Shown here: positions 35,201 through 42,558 of the stretch, one piece after another
Layout: the number at the start of each line of letters is the position of its first letter
How positions within the stretch are numbered: the stretch's first letter is position 1
Origin: Paenibacillus_E allorhizoplanae
GTDB taxonomy: Bacteria; Bacillota; Bacilli; Paenibacillales; NBRC-103111
DNA: 64,000 nucleotides
Assembly (NCBI RefSeq): GCF_927798215.1
Contig: NZ_CAKMMW010000016.1
Coordinates: forward strand, 1 to 64,000
Direction of reading: 5' to 3'
Made by a program: the position numbers and the translations under genes
Notes under the pieces: generated by a model
Seen by the model: the letters and a program-made list of their open reading frames with translations, nothing else
The model's database searches: none
What the model was told of the DNA's origin: nothing

Positions 35201-36263
35201 AATCATCAACATTGATGTGTCCTTGACCCAGATCAACAGCTTTCAAGTAGACTACTTCGCCAAGATGAGCGGAAGCATCCCAAATCACTCTTTTCATGGA
35301 TTCAAGACCATCACCAAGAGAAGAACCGGTTGCTCTATATAATTCTGTATCGTCAGACTCTCTGACTAGAGCAACATAGGTATGATCCAGATCATTCGTT
35401 CCGCCGATAAGAAAGTTTACTTCGCCTGTTCCTTCTAGCTTGAAGGAGGAAGACTGCAGAGAACCTGACTTCGCTTCTGCGCTTCCGGCATCACCGTTCA
35501 AGCCCGATACAAAGTACTTTCCTTTTTGATAATAAGAGGTTTGATCCTCACCATAAGTTACCGCGTTTGAGACTGAAAAAGCATCGCCCTTAGCGTTCCA
35601 ACCACGCAAGTCTCCCGTTTCGAAGCTTGGATTGTCAATACTATTCGTTACATTATATACATGAAAATCGTCCACATTAATGTGCTGACTTGTGCTATTG
35701 TCCACAACTTCAATATAGAGATCTTCCCCTATGTAATCTTGAGCTTGCCAATTCACTCGCACATATCTTTCATATTGATCCGGCAATGCGAACCCAGCGC
35801 TTTTAAACAAGATTGTATGATCAGAAGCGCGAACGAGAGAGACATACAAATTGTCGATGTCATTGCCTCCGCCAACCAAGAAGTTAACCTCACCATTCCC
35901 GGAGAGCCTGAACGTACTCGATCTCAACGTACCTGTTCTTGAATCTGAGATGTTTTTGCTGCTATCGCTTGGATCTATTGCTTCCGGATTCCATCCCCAT
36001 ACATGATAAGTCTCGTTCTGTTTAAAAGGATGGTCTCCCCAAAAATGCTGTATAGATGAGGGCAGATCGCTAAATGCATTCCCGGTTGTCATCCAACCTG
36101 ATAGATCGCCAGCTTCAAAATCAGGATTTGCAATTGTGACAGGATGTTGTAAAGCATTCGCGGCTGTTGATATTCCACTAAAAGCAACAACATTAGAAAA
36201 TAACATAAAACTAGCTAAACCTAACGCAACATTACTTTTTAACTTTCGGGCGCTAATCGCCAT
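29295..36263 (-). CDS. Giant cell-surface GH32 fructanase with eight binding-domain repeats and SLH anchor
   Basis: This 2322-residue secreted protein starts at the ATG at 36263 (AAAGGGG eight bases upstream; MAISARKL, then a signal peptide cut near residue 35). Residues about 44-1270 hold eight tandem repeats of about 153 residues, each opening like NPDFETGDLTGW and closing like HVNLDDIHVYN; they look like beta-sandwich carbohydrate-binding modules, possibly CBM66-like. The GH32 domain (about 1275-1780) has WMNDPNG, FRDPKV and YECPD, all three acidic residues intact. A Big-2-like domain (about 1790-1915), a beta-rich linker domain and three SLH motifs (about 2139-2322: YAWAKKQVELLASKGIIQG and so on) follow. 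SLH domains tie it to cell-wall polymer, so it should cut levan or inulin at the cell surface. Monocistronic, with promoter module B upstream. Confidence 0.9.
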   Translation of the reverse strand: MAISARKLKSNVALGLASFMLFSNVVAFSGISTAANALQHPVTIANPDFEAGDLSGWMTTGNAFSDLPSSIQHFWGDHPFKQNETYHVWGWNPEAIDPSDSSKNISDSRTGTLRSSTFRLSGNGEVNFLVGGGNDIDNLYVSLVRASDHTILFKSAGFALPDQYERYVRVNWQAQDYIGEDLYIEVVDNSTSQHINVDDFHVYNVTNSIDNPSFETGDLRGWNAKGDAFSVSNAVTYGEDQTSYYQKGKYFVSGLNGDAGSAEAKSGSLQSSSFKLEGTGEVNFLIGGTNDLDHTYVALVRESDDTELYRATGSSLGDGLESMKRVIWDASAHLGEVVYLKAVDLGQGHINVDDFRVYNTIHNVVNPDFETGDLTGWTVVSGEVPGQVSPTVNYWHENPINKTGQFHFWGDDMKQGSIKSSMFVLGGTGEINFMMGGGNLDTQYIALMRASDNTELMRANNTQFADSEAYARVTWDASAHLGEQVYLMLVDQIAAGGWQHVNLDDIHVYNLPHDIVNPDFETGDLTGWTVTSAEAPGRVTSEVNYWHPDPINKVGEYHFWGDDWKEGTIQSSTFVLGGNGEINFMLGGGNFPQTEYVALVRASDGKELIKSTHTAHAGSEGYDRVVWDASAFTGEEVYLKVVDSVPGGGWQHVNLDDIHVFNNDPTDILNPSFETGTLEGWQAAGDAFTGTVSAETMSGEDPINPIGNYYIQGLAGAGSGNADAKTGSLQSSVFKLGGNGEINFMLSGNHDPSNLYVALVNAEDNSILYSETPANGELNPESLRRIVWDAKAYLGQKVFLKVMDNSLIGHLNVDDFHVRNTGSPSYMMNNEDFEKGDLSGWTVGGDAFSVSDQDTDSSGIAYGQQRNYHVVGHNEATGTLTSSTFRLAGTGTVNFKISGDIDVDHLYVSLVRASDNKELFRAAAHNSNSYQTVIWDASKFINEELYFSIVDNVATGHLNVDDFNYYVSHEVMNGDFESGDLRGWKVVEGNAFDNTITTQDKFWGTKPFKHSGLYHLWGFQGGGDGRKGIMESSHFIALGDKNIPTSGRLTFLMGGGSDIDNLYVALVRDRTGEILYTSTGMSDEQYSEHVFDATPYAGEELYFRIVDQTTAGFGHLNLDRFVTVNAVSQLENSGFETGDLSGWTLEGEAFADSVSNLLGNGNYGTYYVNGNKASNPALTGTLSSKVFQLTGTGILSFLVAGGKDAAQLHVALVRASDHMELFRATGSDSDIFQDVTWDASAYLGEEVYFKVVDNKTSGIFGYMSVDDFQLSIPREKYLEQYRPQFHFTPEKNWMNDPNGMVYFDGEYHLFFQHTPFSTSPAFDKMHWGHAVSKDLTHWEELPVALAPDELGAIFSGGAVYDANNTSGFFNEEGSGLVAFYTQNGAKQVQSIAYSKDKGRTWIKYDGNPVLLPDAAADLREPKGNAPDFRDPKVFWHEATSKWIMLLAVGHHIEFYSSPNLKEWTYENSFGSDGLGSHFGIYECPDLIELPVDGDPTKKKWVMIISTGDGNGNRRDVDPEPPGKGSGMMYFVGTFDGKTFTPDERPTADQSNWIDYGSDFYAAVTWSNIRDELERPVWLGWMSNWRYASNTPTSTWRGAMSIPRTVELKTTTDGIRLIQQPVQQLEELRKPVLHWTNFQVGQDNNVLQAVYGSTMEIVAEFGIQDASEFGFKVRKSNSQETVIGYDTSSQKVFVDRTHSGGPDVSDIVPVRQEAPLIPENNKIKLHIFVDEDTLEVFANDGRKVFTDQIFPDSNSKGLELYAENGEVNVNSLSIYQLDSIWADRSIKKLQMDKRSYTLETNSTLSTVVSALVLSPMTQTVSQAVYGGAIPDTSNSVTGIVYGGLQGMPLTVYGYGDLTSKQIVTDQAVFKSSDPSVAIVTAAGKVYGKRPGQTLITAAYKGHVTTASVTVLQSYETHSDPTPETPVTTGAGTTQNNQGRLVVPTSLINKIAVGKVSKETLSKALDAARADAKGTKKITIELDKADDVKGYSIEIPSAFISSNHANRQFEIRSPIGTMTLSSQMFTEGAFNENDNIVLSMTLVDRDAAGNGKQSEIGARPILELSATLNGKVIPWRNADAPVQVAIKYTPTAEEMNNADHLVVWYLDPSGSIVPVPNAKFNKATGEMIFKTIHFSYYAIAYVNKSFDDLNDYAWAKKQVELLASKGIIQGTTETAFAPQEDITRADFILLLVRALKLTAQADSSFDDVNSDDYYYEAVSIAKKLGITTGIDGSHFNPNASITRQDMIVMLNRAMAAAKRDTAKGAKSDLTVFQDSNDISSYAIDSVSSLVKSHIIEGNNGKIHPLDHTTRAETAVVLYRLLIQE

Positions 36264-36289
36264 TTCTGTAACCCCTTTCATAAAACCCC

Positions 36290-36390
36290 TAAATGAGTAG
36301 ATATTTGTTTTTTCCTCGTCTTCATCATACATTCGATAAAAACTAAAAATAATAGAGAATTCTCTTGCAAGTGTTGAAATTTTTCTACTG
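36290..36390 (-). promoter_or_regulatory. Promoter module B, upstream of the giant GH32 gene
   Basis: The minus-strand order TAGAAAAATTTCAACA, CTTGCAAGAG, TATTATTTTTAG, TATGATGAA, AAACAAATATCTACTC matches module A (29005-29103) over about 100 bases at roughly three of four positions. Co-regulation with the rbs-type operon is likely. Confidence 0.55.
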
Positions 36391-36392
36391 AA

Positions 36393-36433
36393 CAAAAAAG
36401 CCCTGGCCTGTTATGAAGAATCAGGCTAGGGCT
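36393..36433 (-). terminator. Terminator of the sensor-kinase operon
   Basis: On the minus strand AGCCCTAGCCTG and CAGGCCAGGGCT pair with one mismatch and are followed by TTTTTTG. It lies 12 bases after the kinase stop. Confidence 0.85.
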
Positions 36434-36445
36434 ATATATTTACTT

Positions 36446-38224
36446 CTATTCTATGACTGGCAGCCAAATATTGACGGTAGTTCCTTTCCCAAATTCACTC
36501 TCGAAATGCAGCCCATACAGATCGCCAAAATGGAGCTTGATTCTTTGATCCACATTTTGCACGCCGATACCACTACCTTTCGCAGACGTACGATCTTTAT
36601 GGTAAATGTTTTGGATCTCCTCGGGAGACATACCAATTCCATTATCGATGACCTGAAGAAGAATACGATCCCCCTTACGTATGCCAGTTATTTGAATATT
36701 ACCTTTCCCCGCATTATTTCTTATTCCGTGATAAATGGCATTTTCTACTAGAGGCTGTAAAATAATCTTGATCAGCTTACAGGAAAGAATACTCTTATCC
36801 ACATTGATTTCAAAATCCAATTTAGATTTGTACCGCATTTTCTGGATCGTCAAATAGTTCTTAATATGCTCGATTTCGTTAAAAATAGAAAGGAATTCTT
36901 GTCCTTTACTAATGCTTAAACGGAATAACTTTGCTAAGGAAGCTGTCATAAGGATAACCTCTTTCGACTTTCCAGTCTCTGCCATCCATATAATTGAATC
37001 CAACGTATTATACAGAAAATGAGGATTAATTTGAGCTTGTAATACCTGCAACTCGCTCTTTCTTTTTAACTCCTGTTCCTTCACATTTTGCAGCATCAGT
37101 TCCTTGATCTCTGTCGTCATTCGATTAAATCGATTACTTAAGTGCCCGATTTCATTGGAGCTTTGAATATCAACCTGAATGTCGAAATTCCCCTTCTCTA
37201 CCTCTTTCATCGAACTTTCAAGATGTTTAATGGGCCTTGAAATACGTAAGGAAAGAATAATAGAGAGCAAAACTACGATGATAAGAAATCCTATACCTCC
37301 AAAAAAAGTATACATTTGCAACTCATTCTTATTGGAGACTAATTCGTCCACATAAGTGACTCCGACAATTTTCCATCCGGTGCTTTGCGATGCTTTAATC
37401 GTGTACATCCGGCTATTTTTACCTTCTGATGTCACAAAGCTGCTGCCAGGAGTACGCATAACTTCAGAGATCAATTCACTTTTCTGATTTTTGTTAATCA
37501 TTTGCTGCTCAGGGTGATAAACAATGTTTCCATTTGCGTCCACAATGAAAACATATCCCCTATTTCCTAGTTTAATCTTATTGCAAATATCGTTGATGAC
37601 ACTATAGTTCAAGTCTACAAGCAGAACGCCAAGCTTTTCATTCCCGACATCACTACTCAGTTCACGACTTAAGGATATCACTGAATTATAGTCGTTAAGA
37701 ATCATATTTTGTACATGTGAAGAAGAAATAACGACTTTCCCCTTCGCTTCAATTGCCTTCATATACCAGCTTTGCACCGTTGGATTCACTTGTGGATTTA
37801 GTTTAATATTTTCATTGTAAGGTATAATCTCCCCATTTGTACCAAATATAAGAATTGACGAAATATCCTTTCTTGTATTCAACACAGTATTCAATTGGAA
37901 GGATATTTTCTGTTTCAAGTCTTCCTTACCAATTGCACCAAGATATACTTGCTTCAAAAGGTACTCTTTAATATCATAATTGGAAAGAACCATTCGCGAA
38001 ATATTGTCCATATAATTGATGTAACTATCTATATTCGAGCTTACTTGTCCCATAAGCTGATAGGTATAATCCCTCGAATTTTTTTTCACTGCATCTGTGG
38101 AAAGGTGATAAGACATCCATGCAATCACCGTAATTGTGACCACAATTAAGCATGAAAAAGCGACAGCAATGGTTGACTGGATACTTTTGAAATGAAAAAA
38201 GTGCTTGATTCGATTTCTTACCAT
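36446..38224 (-). CDS. YesM-type sensor histidine kinase
   Basis: A 592-residue membrane kinase: helix 1 (about 17-38), an extracellular Cache-type domain (about 39-300), helix 2 (about 303-325), HAMP (about 325-378) and a LytS/YesM-type kinase domain with the phospho-accepting His in INPHFLYNTLDSIIWM (about residue 399). The ATP lid has DNGIGMSPEEIQNIYH and GSGIGVQNVDQRI. It would phosphorylate the response regulator encoded 12 bases upstream. It shares an operon with a binding-protein gene, which may act as its sensor partner outside the cell. AAAGGGG precedes the ATG. Confidence 0.9.
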   Translation of the reverse strand: MVRNRIKHFFHFKSIQSTIAVAFSCLIVVTITVIAWMSYHLSTDAVKKNSRDYTYQLMGQVSSNIDSYINYMDNISRMVLSNYDIKEYLLKQVYLGAIGKEDLKQKISFQLNTVLNTRKDISSILIFGTNGEIIPYNENIKLNPQVNPTVQSWYMKAIEAKGKVVISSSHVQNMILNDYNSVISLSRELSSDVGNEKLGVLLVDLNYSVINDICNKIKLGNRGYVFIVDANGNIVYHPEQQMINKNQKSELISEVMRTPGSSFVTSEGKNSRMYTIKASQSTGWKIVGVTYVDELVSNKNELQMYTFFGGIGFLIIVVLLSIILSLRISRPIKHLESSMKEVEKGNFDIQVDIQSSNEIGHLSNRFNRMTTEIKELMLQNVKEQELKRKSELQVLQAQINPHFLYNTLDSIIWMAETGKSKEVILMTASLAKLFRLSISKGQEFLSIFNEIEHIKNYLTIQKMRYKSKLDFEINVDKSILSCKLIKIILQPLVENAIYHGIRNNAGKGNIQITGIRKGDRILLQVIDNGIGMSPEEIQNIYHKDRTSAKGSGIGVQNVDQRIKLHFGDLYGLHFESEFGKGTTVNIWLPVIE

Positions 38225-38236
38225 GTTTACGCCCCT

Positions 38237-39841
38237 TTACACCATTCTGCGATATACTGTCGGGGTCATACCCGTCGCTTTTTTGAAAATTAAATTGAAA
38301 TAATGGGGGTCAACATAGCCTATACGATTTGCGATTTCATAAGTCTTCAAATCCGTACATTTAAGTAATTCTTTCGCCTTTTCTACACGAATCCGAGTAA
38401 GATAACTTATGAATGTTTCTCCAGTATGGTTTTTAAAAATAAGGCTAAAGTAACTTGTGCTTAGAACCAGATACTTACAAACCATATCCATGGAAATTTT
38501 CGCATCCGCGTAATTTTCCTTTATGTATTCTTCTGCCTTTAAAGCTTGCATCTTACAAAAGTTGTTTCTTGTTTCGAGGATGGAACCTGTGGTTTGCAAA
38601 CAATAATTTTTCAGCCAATCTTCAACTTCATCAAGTGTTTTTAACCCGTAAATTTCGGTCAATGGATTGGAAGATGTGCTATGAAGTGTTTCGCGAATCT
38701 CAAGCTCATCCAAAACATCCAAAATCGAGACGATTATTTGCTGTATGTGAATATAACAACGATCCATTGGCAGATAGGATTCCTTAAGATTTTCAATAAT
38801 TTTCTCAATGATCAATTCTATCTCTTGCTGAGTTCCTGACTTTAAGGTAGTATTGAGCTTCCTTTCCCAATGTTTATCGTAAGGAGTTCTTTCACTCATT
38901 CCCCCTTCCGTATCGCCAAAATGTATGATCCGATTCTTTCCAAGAAAAAAACGATAATCAAGAGCAAATGAAGCCCTTTTATGAGAATGATGAATTTTAT
39001 TTAGAGAAGAGCAAATATCTCCCACACCAATAGACACTGTAAACTTCAGATAATCTCGTACCGATAGGTTGATCTCTTCGAAAATTAGAGCTGCTTCTTC
39101 ACGGAGTATTTCCACATTCTCGTCATAAAGGATTACAATTGTTTTTTCATTATTGTTTTGGAACACGAGTCCGTTCTTTTTTCTTGTAATAATTTCTCCA
39201 CTAATGTTACACACTGCAAAATAAAGTAGTTCACTCTCGCTTTCGGGATAAAATCTTTGCAGTTCCCCGTGATCATCTACATCAATCACTGCAACTAAAT
39301 AATGGCTTCCTGGTAAATCAATATCCAAATAGGCAAGCTTATCCTCAAGCTTGCTTTCACGTAGTTCTCCTGTAACCAACTGATTCAAGAACCGCTCTCT
39401 AACGAGAGGCAAACTCTCTCTTAGCTGCTGCTTAAGCTTGCTTAAATCCTCCACCTTACGATTCTCATCATCAAGATCCGCCTTTACTTTGGAGAGGATT
39501 TGACATAATTCATCAGCTGTATTCGGCTTTAAGATATAATCATGCACCTTTAGCTTCAATGCTTGCTGAGCATATTCAAATTCATCGTAACCCGTAAGAA
39601 TAATTATTTTTGTCTGCGGATAATGTTCATAAAGATAGCGTGACACTTCTAAACCATCCATCAACGGCATGTTAATATCCGTTAAAACCACATCAGGTTG
39701 AATCTGTTCAATGGCCTGGAGCACCTCACGACCATTTTCAAAGTCGCCAACCACCTCAAATCCCAACTCATTCCAGTTTAAACTATCTCGTATTCCTTCC
39801 CTAACGTTATCTTCATCATCCGCAATGATAATTTTATACAT
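38237..39841 (-). CDS. YesN-type response regulator with AraC-like DNA-binding domain
   Basis: A 534-residue regulator. The receiver (about 1-120) has the acidic pocket ADDED and the phospho-accepting Asp55 in VVLTDINMPLMDGLE. A middle region of about 300 residues holds a degenerate GGDEF-like or spacer domain with FTVSIGVGDICSSL. The C-terminal pair of helix-turn-helices (about 430-534: DMVCKYLVLSTSYFSLIFKNHTGETF and LKTYEIANRIGYVDPHYFNLIFKK) binds DNA. I start it at the ATG at 39841 (MYKIIIADDE), as in all homologues; an upstream frame to 39886 would overlap the binding-protein gene. Likely targets are promoter modules A and B. Confidence 0.9.
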   Translation of the reverse strand: MYKIIIADDEDNVREGIRDSLNWNELGFEVVGDFENGREVLQAIEQIQPDVVLTDINMPLMDGLEVSRYLYEHYPQTKIIILTGYDEFEYAQQALKLKVHDYILKPNTADELCQILSKVKADLDDENRKVEDLSKLKQQLRESLPLVRERFLNQLVTGELRESKLEDKLAYLDIDLPGSHYLVAVIDVDDHGELQRFYPESESELLYFAVCNISGEIITRKKNGLVFQNNNEKTIVILYDENVEILREEAALIFEEINLSVRDYLKFTVSIGVGDICSSLNKIHHSHKRASFALDYRFFLGKNRIIHFGDTEGGMSERTPYDKHWERKLNTTLKSGTQQEIELIIEKIIENLKESYLPMDRCYIHIQQIIVSILDVLDELEIRETLHSTSSNPLTEIYGLKTLDEVEDWLKNYCLQTTGSILETRNNFCKMQALKAEEYIKENYADAKISMDMVCKYLVLSTSYFSLIFKNHTGETFISYLTRIRVEKAKELLKCTDLKTYEIANRIGYVDPHYFNLIFKKATGMTPTVYRRMV

Positions 39842-39879
39842 ACATTTCACCACTATGCTTTCGAATTTGATAAAGAATA

Positions 39880-40887
39880 TTACCAACCTTTGTAGGTTTC
39901 CACATTATCTTGAGTAATCAAGTCAACAGGAATTTTAATTAACGATTCTACCTTTTCACCTTTTAGAACTTTAAAGCCTTCATCCATTGCCAATTTAATC
40001 ATTTCAAACGGATACTGTGCTGAGGTTGCGACGAAGCTTTTCTTTTCTTTAAGCGCACTAACGGCATCTGGCGCTCCATCTACACCAACAATAAACATTT
40101 CTTTGTCGCGGCCTGCTTGTTCAACAGCAATTTTAGCACCAACTCCAGAAGGATCATTCGTTGCAAATACAACGTCAATCTTTCCTTTTCCTTTGACTTG
40201 TAAAATGGTTTCCATCAATGTAACCGATGTTTCACGGTTGCCAAACCCATTCTGTTTAGCAACTACCCTAATTCCTGGAGTCGCTTTAATTGCTTCTTCA
40301 AATCCATTGATACGATCCGTTACAGCAGATACAGGAGGACCATCAATGACAACAACATTTCCTTTTCCATTTAAACGCTTAACAATATATTCCCCAGCTA
40401 ATTTTCCAGCAAGAAAGTTATCTGAGGTTACAACCGTGTTCACACCTCCATCTGCACCTACGTCAACTGCAATGACGGGGATACCCGCCGCTCTAGCTTG
40501 GCTAACAGCACCCGCTATTCCTTTGGAATCTACAGCATTTAATAGAATTACACTTACTTTTTTTGTAATAAAATCCTCGATTTGAGCTGTTTGCTTAGCC
40601 AAATCACCTTCTGCACTAACTATGATTACATCAGCACCATGCAGCATAGCACCTGCAGTAGCACCTTTAGACATCGCAACGAAGAATGGATTACTTAAAT
40701 TTTGTAAAGTAAATCCTACCACTACTTCTTGCTCTTTTTTTGCAGGTACTGCTTTTTCTGTTACTAAAGGTGCTAACGTTTCTTCAGATGTTTCTGAAGG
40801 TACCGTTATTTTACTTGAAGAGCAAGCGGTAAGTGTAACCCAAGCAACAGCAATTAATATTAATGATATTACTTTAATACTTTTCAT
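39880..40887 (-). CDS. Ribose-type binding lipoprotein, probably a sensor component
   Basis: A 335-residue lipoprotein (lipobox LTAC, Cys22) with the RbsB fold, very similar to the one at 27745-28743 (shared stretches include FTLQNLSNPFFVAMSKGA-type and GPPVSAVTDRI segments). No permease or ATPase gene accompanies it; instead it heads an operon with a YesN/YesM pair. In Clostridium the xylose-binding XylFII pairs with a LytS kinase in just this way, so the likely role is ligand sensing rather than transport. GGGGATAG precedes the ATG. Confidence 0.85.
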   Translation of the reverse strand: MKSIKVISLILIAVAWVTLTACSSSKITVPSETSEETLAPLVTEKAVPAKKEQEVVVGFTLQNLSNPFFVAMSKGATAGAMLHGADVIIVSAEGDLAKQTAQIEDFITKKVSVILLNAVDSKGIAGAVSQARAAGIPVIAVDVGADGGVNTVVTSDNFLAGKLAGEYIVKRLNGKGNVVVIDGPPVSAVTDRINGFEEAIKATPGIRVVAKQNGFGNRETSVTLMETILQVKGKGKIDVVFATNDPSGVGAKIAVEQAGRDKEMFIVGVDGAPDAVSALKEKKSFVATSAQYPFEMIKLAMDEGFKVLKGEKVESLIKIPVDLITQDNVETYKGW

Positions 40888-41010
40888 ATTAGACTATCCC
40901 CTATAATCATTTACCTTCAATTGAAACCTGCCAGTTAAAAAAATAATAAAGGACGATGCTAAGTTTTCTAAGACTCTGATTGAGAAAAACTTCTATCGAA
41001 GTACTTCGTA

Positions 41011-41041
41011 AACAAAACCCCCTTTCATCCGTAAGGGGGTT
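41011..41041 (-). terminator. Terminator of the LacI-controlled fructan operon
   Basis: On the minus strand AACCCCCTT-ACGGATGA-AAGGGGGTT is followed by TTGTTT, 42 bases after the GH32 stop. Confidence 0.85.
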
Positions 41042-41082
41042 CTTGCAATCTTATCCGCAGCACTTTCTTCTCATAAAAAATA

Positions 41083-42558
41083 CTAATCAAGCAATATGGA
41101 ATTAAGTGTGTAAATCGTTAACGATTTCACTCTAACAGTACCGTCTTTCGCGTACATTTTTATTTCTGCTAGTGTTGATAATGGGAAAATTTGATCTGTC
41201 ACGACACACTTTCCATCATTTGCAAAAACTTCAATGGACGATCGGTCTACGAAAATATGCATTTTAATAATGCCATTCTCCGGTTTCAATACAACACTGT
41301 GCTTGCATGCAAAATGTTCATGAAAATCGGTAACTCCAGAACGACTTCGATCCATATACAGCAATTGCTCCTGAACGCCATAGCTTACAACCGTTTCTTC
41401 TGTCTCGGAGTACCTTAGCTTCAAACCAAAATCTAAGGCATCGCCAATTTCAAATTCAACAATAATTTCAAATAAATCGCCGTCAGTTAATGTTATTTCG
41501 GAATTGCTCAGCTCGAATGCTGCCCGATTTATTTTATTCCGCCTCTTAGCCTCCAGCTCGCGGATCGGCTTCTGATGGAGTCGGACTCCCTCTGATTCTG
41601 TCGCAAGTGTTAGCTCTCTAGGAAGCGTCATCGCCCCTCTCCAATTGGCAGTTGGAATGATGTTGGCATATTTCCAATTGTTCATCCACCCGATAAACAG
41701 ACGCCTTCCCTGCTGTTCAGGCACATCTGACCATGTAACGCCTGCATAGTTGTCTCTCCCGTGATCCAGCCAAAGTAGGGGGGCAGGACATTCCTCAGGA
41801 ACAAAAGTGTCCCCATTAAAAGCCCCAATAAAATACTGCGTACGGGATCCTTCAGGGAAGTTAATATCTTCTCCAATACTAACAATAAGCACCCATCTCG
41901 TGTTGTTGACGTCATTGTCGACAGGCAACTCGAATAAATCCGGGCACTCCCAAACGCCGTCATGCGAGCCTTGCCCTAATCCAAATTGACCCGTATATGT
42001 CCATTCTTTCAAATTCGATGATTTGTAGAATCGAACGTAGTCACCCGCAGCAATGACCATTACCCAGCTTTGCCCAGGTACGTACCAAAATACTTTGGGA
42101 TCACGGAAATCAGGAAGAGCTTCCTCCGTAAGTACAGGGTTATTTGCATATTTCGTCCATGTGCGCCCGCGATCCATACTGAACGCAAGACTCTGTCTTT
42201 GCCTAATTTGATCCGTCCCTGGTATCGTATCATGATGTGTGAAAATAGCGACAAGACCCGATTTTCCGGCAAAAAATCCGCTCGTATCATGCTTATCTAC
42301 CACTGCGCTTCCTGAAAAAATAGCGCCATGTTCATCAGGAGCAAGCGCGATAGGAAGATGCTCCCAATGAACCAGATCCTGACTGACAGCGTGACCCCAA
42401 TGCATAGGTCCCCAAACCGTACTTTCGGGGTGGTATTGATAGAAAAGATGATACTCCCCCTCATAAAACACCATCCCATTCGGATCATTCATCCACTGAT
42501 CTTTCGGTGAGAAATGAAGCTGCGGTCGGAATTGTGTATGATTGTTAGCTGTTATCAT
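41083..42558 (-). CDS. Cytoplasmic GH32 exo-levanase/inulinase-like
   Basis: A 491-residue GH32 enzyme without a signal peptide: nucleophile Asp25 in QWMNDPNG, Asp153 in FRDPKV, acid/base Glu204 in VWECPD, and a C-terminal beta-sandwich ending IYTLNSILLD. It is closest in style to SacC-type exo-fructanases (HWGHAVSQDLVHWEHLPIALAPDE). It should release fructose from imported fructo-oligosaccharides. The ATG lies inside the fructokinase gene, overlapping it by 14 bases, so translation is coupled and fructose made here would be phosphorylated by its neighbour. Confidence 0.92.
   Translation of the reverse strand: MITANNHTQFRPQLHFSPKDQWMNDPNGMVFYEGEYHLFYQYHPESTVWGPMHWGHAVSQDLVHWEHLPIALAPDEHGAIFSGSAVVDKHDTSGFFAGKSGLVAIFTHHDTIPGTDQIRQRQSLAFSMDRGRTWTKYANNPVLTEEALPDFRDPKVFWYVPGQSWVMVIAAGDYVRFYKSSNLKEWTYTGQFGLGQGSHDGVWECPDLFELPVDNDVNNTRWVLIVSIGEDINFPEGSRTQYFIGAFNGDTFVPEECPAPLLWLDHGRDNYAGVTWSDVPEQQGRRLFIGWMNNWKYANIIPTANWRGAMTLPRELTLATESEGVRLHQKPIRELEAKRRNKINRAAFELSNSEITLTDGDLFEIIVEFEIGDALDFGLKLRYSETEETVVSYGVQEQLLYMDRSRSGVTDFHEHFACKHSVVLKPENGIIKMHIFVDRSSIEVFANDGKCVVTDQIFPLSTLAEIKMYAKDGTVRVKSLTIYTLNSILLD

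Noticed and set aside
29295..36263. The giant GH32 gene as two genes joined by error
   Set aside because: The frame is unbroken from signal peptide to SLH motifs, with all domains in a sensible surface-protein order.
36264..36395. An N-terminal extension of the giant fructanase upstream of 36263
   Set aside because: The extra residues would place a charged stretch before the signal peptide and overlap the shared promoter module.
39842..39886. An earlier start for the response regulator
   Set aside because: Receiver domains begin at about MYKIIIADDE; the longer frame overlaps the binding-protein stop.
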